A DNA stretch of 5,446 bases from Deltaproteobacteria bacterium (lineage in GTDB: Bacteria; Desulfobacterota; Desulfarculia; Adiutricales; Adiutricaceae), in NCBI GenBank assembly GCA_031269135.1, contig JAISZP010000360.1, positions 1 to 5,446 of the forward strand, in the 5' to 3' direction. Position 1 is the first letter of the stretch. The number at the start of each line of letters is the position of its first letter. The notes beneath the pieces were generated by a model, which was not told where the DNA came from, made no database searches, and worked only from the letters and a program-made list of their open reading frames with translations. Made by a program: the position numbers and the translations under genes. Shown piece by piece: positions 1 to 5,335 of the stretch.

Positions 1-2
1 GT

Positions 3-305
3 TGGGAATCGATTTCTCAGGTGATAATCCCATACACCAAACTGACCATAGCCGGCGCCGTCACCTTAGCGATGGGAAGGGCGCTGGGAGAAACCATGGC
101 CGTCGCTTACGTCATAGGCAATCGCCATGCGGGGTTGGATTCCATCTTTTCGCCCTACACCACCATCACCTCTGTAATGGCCAATGAATTCAACGAAGCT
201 ACCGGTCTTCAGTTGTCGTCGCTCTTCACTTTGGCTTTGATCCTTTTGATCGCGAATTTTGTGGTGATCTTTTTGGCCAAAATTCTTTTCAAGGTTAAAA
301 AATGA
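3..305 (+). CDS. pstC: Phosphate ABC transporter permease PstC, C-terminal part (5' end outside window)
   Basis: This is the last 100 codons of PstC, one of the two inner-membrane permeases of the PstSCAB high-affinity phosphate importer. The reading frame is open from the left edge, so the true start lies upstream; the GTG at 21 is an internal Val codon, not a start. The diagnostic segment is the cytoplasmic ABC-contact (EAA-type) loop end with GRALGETMAV (codons at about 78-107), almost identical to the PstC family. It is followed by an ANEF motif (180-191), a final hydrophobic helix (about 220-285) and a basic cytoplasmic tail ending KVKK. The TGA stop overlaps the pstA start as ATGA, implying translational coupling. 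The family assignment rests on this conserved motif and on the neighbours pstA and pstB. Nothing looks broken. Confidence 0.95.
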   Translation, partial: WESISQVIIPYTKLTIAGAVTLAMGRALGETMAVAYVIGNRHAGLDSIFSPYTTITSVMANEFNEATGLQLSSLFTLALILLIANFVVIFLAKILFKVKK

Positions 306-1150
306 ATACGCTGAGCAACAGAAAGTTCATCAATTTTTTGGCCATGGCGATTTCCGTTTTATGCGCCTCCGTCGGTTTGATTCTTTTGGTGATTATCCTT
401 TATGACGTCTTGAGCCAAGGGATAGATTCCATCAACTTCAGACTCTTCACCCAAGACCCTGCGCCGCCGCATCTAAACGACTCGGGCGGACTTAAAGGCG
501 CTTTTCTTGGTCAGGGACTGCTGACTTTGGTGGCGGCCGTCATCGGCGTTCCGATAGGCGTCTTGGGCGGAACGTATCTGGCCGAATACGGAAGAAACGC
601 CAAGTTTTCGAAAATCATAAGCAACATAAGCGATCTTACCGCGAGCATTCCTTCCATTGTCATCGGCACCTTCGTTTACGCCATAATGGTCAAGCCTATG
701 GGCGGATTCAACGGCTGGGCGGGAGCGACGGCTCTGGCCATCATCATTTTGCCGGTGACGCTGCGGACCACCCAGGACATGATGAGCATGGTGCCTTGGA
801 GTCTGAGGGAAGCGGCTTTCGCCTTGGGCGCTCCATACTACAAGGTCATCGTCTCGATAGTTTGGAGAGCCTCCATGAGCGGCATATTCACGGGAGTGCT
901 TTTGGCGATCGCCAGAGTCGCCGGGGAGACGGCGCCGCTTCTGTTCACCTCTTTCAATCACGGATTTTTCACCTTAAATATGCAAGGGGCCGTTCCTTCT
1001 CTGACCGTCAGCATATATCAATACGCCGCCTCTCCTTACGCCAACTGGGTCAAGCTGGCCTGGGCGGCGGCGTTTGTGGTGACGGTGATGGTGCTTATCT
1101 TAAATATAATCGGCAGGCTTTTCATCAGGTTTAAGGTCAAGAAGGGATAA
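302..1150 (+). CDS. pstA: Phosphate ABC transporter permease PstA
   Basis: A complete 282-residue inner-membrane permease that pairs with PstC to form the phosphate channel; its length is close to the family norm of 270-300. About six membrane segments can be seen, near residues 12-36, 70-95, 112-131, 141-158, 192-216 and 251-275. The cytoplasmic EAA loop that docks on PstB is clear at residues 168-190 (LREAAFALGAPYYKV). It is followed by the PstA-typical ARVAGETAPLLFT (204-216), where the GETAP motif distinguishes PstA from PstC. The periplasmic loop after helix 1 carries the usual Pro/Gly-rich stretch (residues 53-66). The ATG at 302 is chosen because it overlaps the pstC stop (ATGA) and has AAGG about eight bases upstream. 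The C-terminus is basic (FKVKKG) and resembles the end of PstC. No damage is seen. Confidence 0.96.
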   Translation: MNTLSNRKFINFLAMAISVLCASVGLILLVIILYDVLSQGIDSINFRLFTQDPAPPHLNDSGGLKGAFLGQGLLTLVAAVIGVPIGVLGGTYLAEYGRNAKFSKIISNISDLTASIPSIVIGTFVYAIMVKPMGGFNGWAGATALAIIILPVTLRTTQDMMSMVPWSLREAAFALGAPYYKVIVSIVWRASMSGIFTGVLLAIARVAGETAPLLFTSFNHGFFTLNMQGAVPSLTVSIYQYAASPYANWVKLAWAAAFVVTVMVLILNIIGRLFIRFKVKKG

Positions 1151-1185
1151 ACGACAAAGGATACAAGGATAAATGAAACAGGAAA

Positions 1186-1190
1186 GAGGA
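1186..1190 (+). promoter_or_regulatory. Ribosome binding site of pstB
   Basis: GAGGA lies six bases before the ATG at 1197, within a longer purine run (1179-1190). It fixes the pstB start. The 46-base pstA-pstB gap also contains repeated GGATA words (1159, 1167, 1188, plus one at the pstA stop, 1145), so several weaker Shine-Dalgarno-like sequences precede the real one. Confidence 0.8.
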
Positions 1191-1196
1191 TAAAAG

Positions 1197-1952
1197 ATGG
1201 AAAATTTGCTTATGGTTCAGAACTTGTTTTTTTATTACGGCGACAATGAAGCCTTGCGGGACGTCACGCTGCCGATCAGGAAAAATAAGATAACCGCCTT
1301 GATCGGACCTTCCGGCTGCGGAAAGACCACTCTTTTGAGGTGCTTCAACCGCATGCACGATCTTTACCCCAACAACCGCTACAGTGGGGAGATTTTGATG
1401 GACGGTCAAAACATCTTAGATAAAAAAGTCGACTTGATAAGGCTTAGAAGTTCCATGGGCATGGTCTTTCAGAAACCCACTCCCTTTCCTATGAGCGTAT
1501 TCGACAATATCGCCTACGGCTTGAAACTCAAAGGCGTCCGCAATATGAACGTCCTAAAGGAAAGGGTCGAAAAAGCCTTGAGAGATTCGGCGCTCTGGGA
1601 CGAGGTGAAAGACCGCTTGAACCATAACGCCGGAGGACTCTCAGGCGGGCAGCAGCAAAGATTGGTCATAGCCAGGACCTTGGCGGTGGAACCGCAAGTG
1701 ATTCTGTTCGACGAATCCACCAGCGCTTTGGACCCGCTGTCGACCCAAAAGATAGAAGATTTGATGGTGGAATTGAAAAAGGAAGTCACAATCGTTGCGG
1801 TCACCCACAATATGCAGCAAGCCGCGAGGATCTCGGATTTCACCGCTTTGATGTATATTGGTGGTTTGGTGGAATACGACGAGACGGAAGCCATTTTTAC
1901 CCGTCCTAAACATGCCATGACGGAGCAGTACGTAAGCGGTCGGTTTGGATGA
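1197..1952 (+). CDS. pstB: Phosphate ABC transporter ATP-binding protein PstB
   Basis: A complete 251-residue ABC ATPase that powers phosphate import through PstC/PstA on the cytoplasmic face. Motifs are in the canonical order: Walker [10 protein letters not shown] (37-45, K43), Q-loop Q92 within [10 protein letters not shown] (a PstB hallmark), signature LSGGQQQR (148-155), Walker B VILFDE (168-173, E173 the likely catalytic base), D-loop SALDP (176-180) and switch H204 in [16 protein letters not shown] (51-58) and the C-terminal [12 protein letters not shown] (226-237) are also typical of PstB. One mild oddity is Ser174 after the Walker B Glu, where many PstB proteins have Pro (DEP). The start is supported by GAGGA six bases upstream. 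The TGA stop overlaps the ATG of a possible small Cys-rich ORF (ATGA at 1949-1952). Confidence 0.97.
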   Translation: MENLLMVQNLFFYYGDNEALRDVTLPIRKNKITALIGPSGCGKTTLLRCFNRMHDLYPNNRYSGEILMDGQNILDKKVDLIRLRSSMGMVFQKPTPFPMSVFDNIAYGLKLKGVRNMNVLKERVEKALRDSALWDEVKDRLNHNAGGLSGGQQQRLVIARTLAVEPQVILFDESTSALDPLSTQKIEDLMVELKKEVTIVAVTHNMQQAARISDFTALMYIGGLVEYDETEAIFTRPKHAMTEQYVSGRFG

Positions 1953-2104
1953 GCGCGGCGAAGAGCGTGGGGCGAAGCCGCAGCGGCGAAAGTTATTGCG
2001 GTAAAAGTGATTGCGATGAAGTTGATTGCGGAAAAGTCGATTCAGGCAAGGCTGATTGCGGCAAGGCTGATTGCGACGAAGTTGATTGCGGAAAGGCTGA
2101 TTGA
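1949..2104 (+). CDS. Candidate small Cys/Asp-rich pentapeptide-repeat protein (51 aa), hypothetical
   Basis: This short frame starts at ATG 1949, overlapping the pstB stop as ATGA, the same coupling seen at pstC-pstA. The first ~15 residues are Ser/Arg-rich. From residue 16 on it is a run of pentapeptides, variants [20 protein letters not shown] and YCGKS. Cys falls at 17, 22, 27, 37, 42 and 47, with Ser replacing it at 32; Asp precedes nearly every one. Between units the Gly codon varies GGT/GGA/GGC, Lys AAA/AAG, Val GTT/GTC and Asp GAT/GAC, a synonymous pattern that favours this frame. Phased as A-D-C-x-x the unit resembles the A(D/N)LXX pentapeptide-repeat consensus, but it is too short for a stable solenoid. 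No signal peptide or membrane segment is seen. It stops at a TGA occupying a Cys position. No homologue is recognised, function is unknown, and it may be an untranslated minisatellite. Confidence 0.4.
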   Translation: MSAAKSVGRSRSGESYCGKSDCDEVDCGKVDSGKADCGKADCDEVDCGKAD

Positions 2105-2153
2105 GGCGAAGTTGATTGAGGAAAGGCTGATTGTGGAAGGGCTGAATCGTCAT
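1989..2153 (+). repeat. 15-bp tandem repeat (minisatellite) between pstB and phoU
   Basis: About ten contiguous 15-bp units run from 1989 to 2138, with an eroded eleventh to 2153. The consensus is close to GATTGCGGMAAGGCT, first clean copy at 2009. A 30-bp double unit (GCGA-type then GCGGA-type) recurs at 2009, 2069 and 2099. Upstream, 1951-1994 holds degenerate GGCGAAG words at similar spacing, suggesting older, decayed units. Because the unit is a multiple of three, copy-number change would keep every frame open. There are no spacers, so it is not a CRISPR array. It fills most of the 254-base gap between two genes that are normally close together. Confidence 0.9.
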
Positions 2154-2207
2154 AAGGGCGCCCGCGCCCGCTATACGCTATTGAGTATGGAAATTAAAGG
2201 GCTATAA
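2007..2207 (+). CDS. Alternative hypothetical ORF across the repeat (66 aa, GTG start)
   Basis: The second open frame across the repeat is in phase with pstB and is open all the way from the codon after the pstB stop (1953). The first plausible start is GTG at 2007, with only weak upstream purines; an ATG follows at 2016. It encodes pentads such as [10 protein letters not shown] and LIEER, an amphipathic Lys/Arg-Ile-Leu pattern, then a non-repeated tail ending MEIKGL. Its TAA overlaps the phoU ATG (TAATG), which could couple translation. Against it, differences between repeat units change residues in this frame (position five of the pentad is Val, Met, Glu, Ala or Thr), unlike the wobble-type changes in the overlapping Cys-rich frame. 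At most one of the two is likely to be real. No family is recognised. Confidence 0.22.
   Translation: MIAMKLIAEKSIQARLIAARLIATKLIAERLIEAKLIEERLIVEGLNRHKGARARYTLLSMEIKGL
2156..2169 (+). other. Short GC-rich hairpin before phoU
   Basis: GGGCG (2156-2160) pairs with CGCCC (2165-2169) around a CCCG loop. There is no T-run after it, so it is not a classical terminator. It could slow ribosomes or RNA decay between pstB and phoU, or be incidental. Confidence 0.35.
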
Positions 2208-2890
2208 TGTTTACGTTAAACGATAAAGAAATAAACAACATAAAAGTCAAGCTGGCCATCATGAGCCAGCTTATGTCCGGCATGTTCAACGATGCCGTCA
2301 ATTCCTTATTCAACAACGATCGTGACCAGGCTAAAGCCATCATCAAACAAGACGAGCAGGTGGACGCCCTTGAGACGGAGATTGAGGGATTGTGCTTAAG
2401 GTTCTTGGCCCTTTACGCCCCGAAAGCCTTCGAGCTCAGATATGTGGTGGCCGTCACTCGGCTGACCAACGATATCGAGCGGATCGCGGACCACAGTACG
2501 GTCATATGCCGGGAGGTCTTGACGCATCATTTCAGATCGGTGCAGACCTTTCACCCGAAAATCAGTCAAATGACCGAAATGTGCAGCCGGGTTTTGGGGG
2601 AAGCGGTCGACTCGTTTTTCGATTTAAATGATGAAAAATTTAAGCAGATTTTCGGTACAGACAAGTCCATCGGGGAAATCCAAAAGAGCATCAATTCCGA
2701 CTTGACTAATTTCATCAGTCGTGACCCTGATTCGGCGCTGGAGACGATCTCTCTCATCAACATCGTCAGAAGGCTCGAAAGAGTGGCCGACCACGCCAAG
2801 AACATAGCCGTCATGGTGCCTTATATAACCCAGGGAAAACTCCTGCGCCACAGTCCGGAGGCCTTGACAGATGCAGATACTGTTGATTGA
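2207..2890 (+). CDS. phoU: Phosphate-specific transport system accessory protein PhoU
   Basis: A complete 227-residue cytoplasmic protein of usual PhoU length. PhoU couples the Pst transporter to PhoR and represses Pho signalling when phosphate is plentiful. The two tandem three-helix PhoU repeats are visible. The first has DRDQAKAIIKQDEQVD (38-53) and the metal-binding-type motif NDIERIADH (88-96). The second has RRLERVADHAKNI (188-200). The paired E-x3-D residues (E91/D95 and E191/D195) match the family's metal-cluster motifs. The start at 2207 has AAAGG (2196-2200) six bases upstream and forms TAATG with the frame before it. The 3' end runs into phoB, whose start lies 20 bases before the phoU stop. 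No damage is seen. Confidence 0.95.
   Translation: MFTLNDKEINNIKVKLAIMSQLMSGMFNDAVNSLFNNDRDQAKAIIKQDEQVDALETEIEGLCLRFLALYAPKAFELRYVVAVTRLTNDIERIADHSTVICREVLTHHFRSVQTFHPKISQMTEMCSRVLGEAVDSFFDLNDEKFKQIFGTDKSIGEIQKSINSDLTNFISRDPDSALETISLINIVRRLERVADHAKNIAVMVPYITQGKLLRHSPEALTDADTVD
2857..2861 (+). promoter_or_regulatory. Ribosome binding site of phoB inside phoU
   Basis: A strong GGAGG sits nine bases before the ATG at 2871, inside the last codons of phoU. It decides the phoB start and shows that the 20-base phoU/phoB overlap is genuine. Confidence 0.75.
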
Positions 2891-3548
2891 AGATGAACCC
2901 GGCCTCAGAGAGGTGATTGAATATAGTTTGGCTCGGGAAGGCTTTCAGGTGACGGCCTTGGACAACGCCAACGACGCCTTGATGGTCCTGGAAGACTGCC
3001 CTCCTGATTTGGTGCTGCTGGATTTGATGCTTCCGGGCCTTCAGGGACTCCAGTTTCTGGATATTTTTAGGCAGCATGACCAGCGGACTCCGGTGATCAT
3101 CATTTCCGCCAAAAATACCGAGGAAGACGTCATCAGGGCCTTGGAAAGGGGCGCCGACGATTATCTGCCCAAACCGTTCAGTCTAAAGCTTTTGGTGATG
3201 AAGATCAGAGTGGCTCTGAGAAGGCTTAACGACCAGGCGAGTTCCAACGTGCTCTCCAGAGGCGGAGTGAGCATTGATTTGGAGGCCCACAGAGTTCTAA
3301 ACGACGGAGTGGAACTGCAGTTGACTCAGAAGGAGTTCGATCTGTTGGCTCTGTTTTTGAGAAGACCTCAGAAGGTTTTCACGCGCAATCAGCTGCTGAA
3401 CATGATCTGGGGTTACGGGAGCGATCTCAACAGCAGGACCGTCGACGTCCACATGGCCATGCTTAGAAAAAAGCTTTCCGACAAAGGCAATTACATCAAA
3501 ACTCTGCCTAAGATAGGCTACTTGTGGGAGACGGGTGAAAAGAAATGA
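2871..3548 (+). CDS. phoB: Two-component response regulator, PhoB/OmpR family
   Basis: A complete 225-residue response regulator, the likely partner of the PhoR-type kinase just downstream and activator of phosphate-starvation genes. The receiver domain (about 1-117) has the acidic pair E7/D8, phosphoacceptor D51 in LLDLMLPG, switch S79 in IIISAK, and K101 in ADDYLPKPF with Y98. The winged-helix DNA-binding domain (about 128-222) has LTQKEFDLLALFL (151-163) and the recognition helix SRTVDVHMAMLRKKL (188-202). The C-terminal wing is unusual: TLPKIGYLWE (211-220) lacks the Arg residues of the common RGxGYRF pattern. The gene overlaps phoU by 20 bases. Its last codons (TGEKK and stop) are repeated twice in the spacer before phoR. 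The gene symbol rests on context and family. Confidence 0.92.
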   Translation: MQILLIEDEPGLREVIEYSLAREGFQVTALDNANDALMVLEDCPPDLVLLDLMLPGLQGLQFLDIFRQHDQRTPVIIISAKNTEEDVIRALERGADDYLPKPFSLKLLVMKIRVALRRLNDQASSNVLSRGGVSIDLEAHRVLNDGVELQLTQKEFDLLALFLRRPQKVFTRNQLLNMIWGYGSDLNSRTVDVHMAMLRKKLSDKGNYIKTLPKIGYLWETGEKK

Positions 3549-3580
3549 CGGGTGAAAAAAATGATAGGTGAAAAAAAATG
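3531..3580 (+). repeat. Three tandem copies of a 16-17 bp unit at the phoB-phoR junction
   Basis: Near-identical units lie at 3531-3547 (17 bp), 3548-3563 (16 bp) and 3564-3580 (17 bp), each a GGTGAAAA-type core running into ATG. The first is the end of phoB; the last ends with the phoR start codon and holds eight A residues (3571-3578). The differences are single-base changes and A-run length, as expected from duplication followed by slippage. Each unit carries a GGTG that can act as a weak ribosome binding site. Confidence 0.85.
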
Positions 3581-5266
3581 ATGGGACATCTGAAAGTGTT
3601 TGTCCTCGTGTTTTTGCCTGCCGCCGTGTCGTTGATTTTCGGCTTGGCTCTCATTCAGCAAAAAAATCAGCAGCTGAGCGGGCTTCAATTTCAAGAGCAG
3701 TTGAAAAATCAGTGGCTTTTGGTCTCCATCATTTTAAAAAAAGAAATAGACGATAATTTTTCCGATTTAAGCCGAAAGCTGGGTTTGCGCATCACGGTGA
3801 TAGACGACCAGGGGAAGGTATCGATAGATACTTCCGCCGACCCGCAGGAGTTGGAAGACCACAGTCAAAGAGAGGAAGTCAAAAAAGCGTTTTTGGGCGT
3901 TCCCGCCATGGCCATGAGAGTAAGCGCCTCCACCGGGATCCATACCATTTACTATGCGGAAAAAATCGATTCCAATCACGTTTTGAGGGTGGCCTACCCG
4001 GCAGACTACTACAGGGTCATGGGCGACGCCTTGATGACTCAGACATTCTCCGGGCTGTTGATCTTGATGATATGTCTAGCCGTCTTCGCCGTCATCGTCT
4101 CCAGAAACGCCAGGCGGACTCTGGCCTCTTTAAGCCGGGCCGTAACGGAGGCCCAAAACGGCAGTTCGGAACTGCCCTCTTTCAATAACGATTCTCTCGA
4201 CGCCGCCCTTTATTCCTTAAGCACCGTCACCAGAGAACTTAGGGAGTCCGACCAGCAAATGTCGAAGCTCAATTCCCGCCTTCAGTACATACTCGACAAC
4301 GTCAATGAAGGGGTGCTTCTTTTTCAGCAGGACCAAATCCTCTACCATAACGTTAGGGCGGAGCAGATACTGAACTGTCAAATTCCTCGAAATTTGGCTC
4401 AGGTCAACCAGCCTCAGTTGATCACCGCTTTTGAAGTGCTCTCCAACAAAGACGGCGCCGCAAGTCTTCAGATTTACGGAAAAACAATAGCCATAAACAG
4501 ATACTCTTCGGGAGAGACCGAGCTCGTCATCCTCTACGACGTTTCCGATAGGGAAAAGTATTCCGGCTACAAATCGGATCTGATCGGAAATCTCTCGCAC
4601 GAGCTTAAAACCCCGCTGTCGTTGATTTTGACCACCTGCGAACTGGTGGTGAGCGATCCGCAGATGGAGCGCAAAACGCTGGACAAGTTTTTAGGCACTG
4701 TTTTAAGAAACGCCGACAGGATCAACGAGCTTTTGGATGATTTGATATATCTGCACCGCTTGGAGTCCTCGGCGCCGACTGATTCCGAGCAGTGCGACAT
4801 TTACGAGGTGGTCTCCGACGTCAAAGAACTGGTCGATTGCCAAGGGAAAAACGTCATCTGGCGCTGCGACGGCGTCAATGCCGAAATAGACGCCTCCGCC
4901 CGCGCGGATGCTAAAATCGCCATCAATCCAAGTCACATCCTGAGCGTCTTGACCAATCTCATCACTAACGCCGCCAAGTACTCCAGCGGTCAAAACATCG
5001 AAGTGTCGGTCCAAATAAAAGACGACCTCTTGGAGATATCCGTATCCGACGAGGGGCCGGCTATCCCGCCGGCCGAAAAAGAGAGGGTCTTTGAAAGGTT
5101 TTATAGTCTATCCAAGTCCCGCAACCGTCAAGAAACCGGGTCCGGGCTGGGGCTTTCGATCGTCAAGCACATAGCGAAATTATACCAAGGACAAGCCTGG
5201 GCGGCGGACAACAGCAAAAACGGAAACACGTTTTCGGTAAGACTTATAGGGAAAAAGCGGGACTGA
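3578..5266 (+). CDS. phoR: Phosphate-regulon sensor histidine kinase PhoR
   Basis: A complete 562-residue membrane histidine kinase that phosphorylates the adjacent PhoB. Order: membrane segment 6-26; extracytoplasmic PAS-like sensor about 30-152 with LGLRITVIDDQGKVSIDTS (68-86) and a DHSQREEV element (94-101), the arrangement known from Bacillus-type PhoR rather than the short E. coli form; membrane segment 157-175; weak HAMP-like linker about 176-230; cytoplasmic PAS about 233-322; HisKA with H341 in NLSHELKTPL; HATPase with N-box N464 (TNLITNAAKYS), G1 box DEGPAIP (491-497), F-box FERF (505-508) and G2 GSGLGLSIVKHI (521-532). Ala495 replaces the second Gly usual in the G1 box (DxGxG). Two ATGs are adjacent (3578 and 3581). 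The start at 3578 has AGGTG seven bases upstream, inside the junction repeat. Confidence 0.94.
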   Translation: MMGHLKVFVLVFLPAAVSLIFGLALIQQKNQQLSGLQFQEQLKNQWLLVSIILKKEIDDNFSDLSRKLGLRITVIDDQGKVSIDTSADPQELEDHSQREEVKKAFLGVPAMAMRVSASTGIHTIYYAEKIDSNHVLRVAYPADYYRVMGDALMTQTFSGLLILMICLAVFAVIVSRNARRTLASLSRAVTEAQNGSSELPSFNNDSLDAALYSLSTVTRELRESDQQMSKLNSRLQYILDNVNEGVLLFQQDQILYHNVRAEQILNCQIPRNLAQVNQPQLITAFEVLSNKDGAASLQIYGKTIAINRYSSGETELVILYDVSDREKYSGYKSDLIGNLSHELKTPLSLILTTCELVVSDPQMERKTLDKFLGTVLRNADRINELLDDLIYLHRLESSAPTDSEQCDIYEVVSDVKELVDCQGKNVIWRCDGVNAEIDASARADAKIAINPSHILSVLTNLITNAAKYSSGQNIEVSVQIKDDLLEISVSDEGPAIPPAEKERVFERFYSLSKSRNRQETGSGLGLSIVKHIAKLYQGQAWAADNSKNGNTFSVRLIGKKRD

Positions 5267-5290
5267 ATCGGCGTCGGCGCTTATATTTCT

Positions 5291-5318
5291 TTTCGCGAAC
5301 GAAATTTGAAAAATTTTT
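5291..5318. terminator. Weak possible bidirectional terminator between convergent genes
   Basis: TTTCG (5291-5295) pairs with CGAAA (5300-5304) around a CGAA loop; on the minus strand the loop reads TTCG. T-runs follow at 5305-5307 and 5314-5318, and A/T-rich sequence lies on both sides. The stem is only five pairs, so this is a weak call supported mainly by its position between two convergent genes. Confidence 0.3.
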
Positions 5319-5335
5319 ATGATTTTACAAATATT

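Noticed and set aside
2..187. 61-codon frame at the left edge
   Set aside because: It is out of frame with the conserved GRALGETMAV segment of pstC and is Arg/His-rich as shadow frames are.
473..961. 162-codon minus-strand frame inside pstA
   Set aside because: Antisense shadow of a well-conserved permease, with low-complexity Arg/Gly/His composition and no recognisable family.
1151..1196. Pho box or promoter in the pstA-pstB gap
   Set aside because: Only purine-rich GGATA words are present; no paired seven-base Pho-box-like direct repeats or promoter elements.
1641..2153. 170-codon minus-strand frame with NQPCR-type pentads, spanning the repeat and the pstB 3' end
   Set aside because: It runs antisense across the signature, Walker B and D-loop region of a clearly real pstB. 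Its repeats are the reverse image of the 15-bp units, and it has no convincing start or ribosome binding site.
1989..2153. CRISPR array
   Set aside because: Units are 15 bp and directly adjacent, with no unique spacers and no cas genes.
2105..2153. Selenocysteine insertion element after the in-repeat TGA codons
   Set aside because: No clear stem-loop with the expected spacing could be found by eye; the sequence is just more repeat.
4217..5014. Minus-strand frames inside phoR
   Set aside because: Antisense to clearly conserved PAS, HisKA and ATPase motifs; composition follows from the codons of the real gene.
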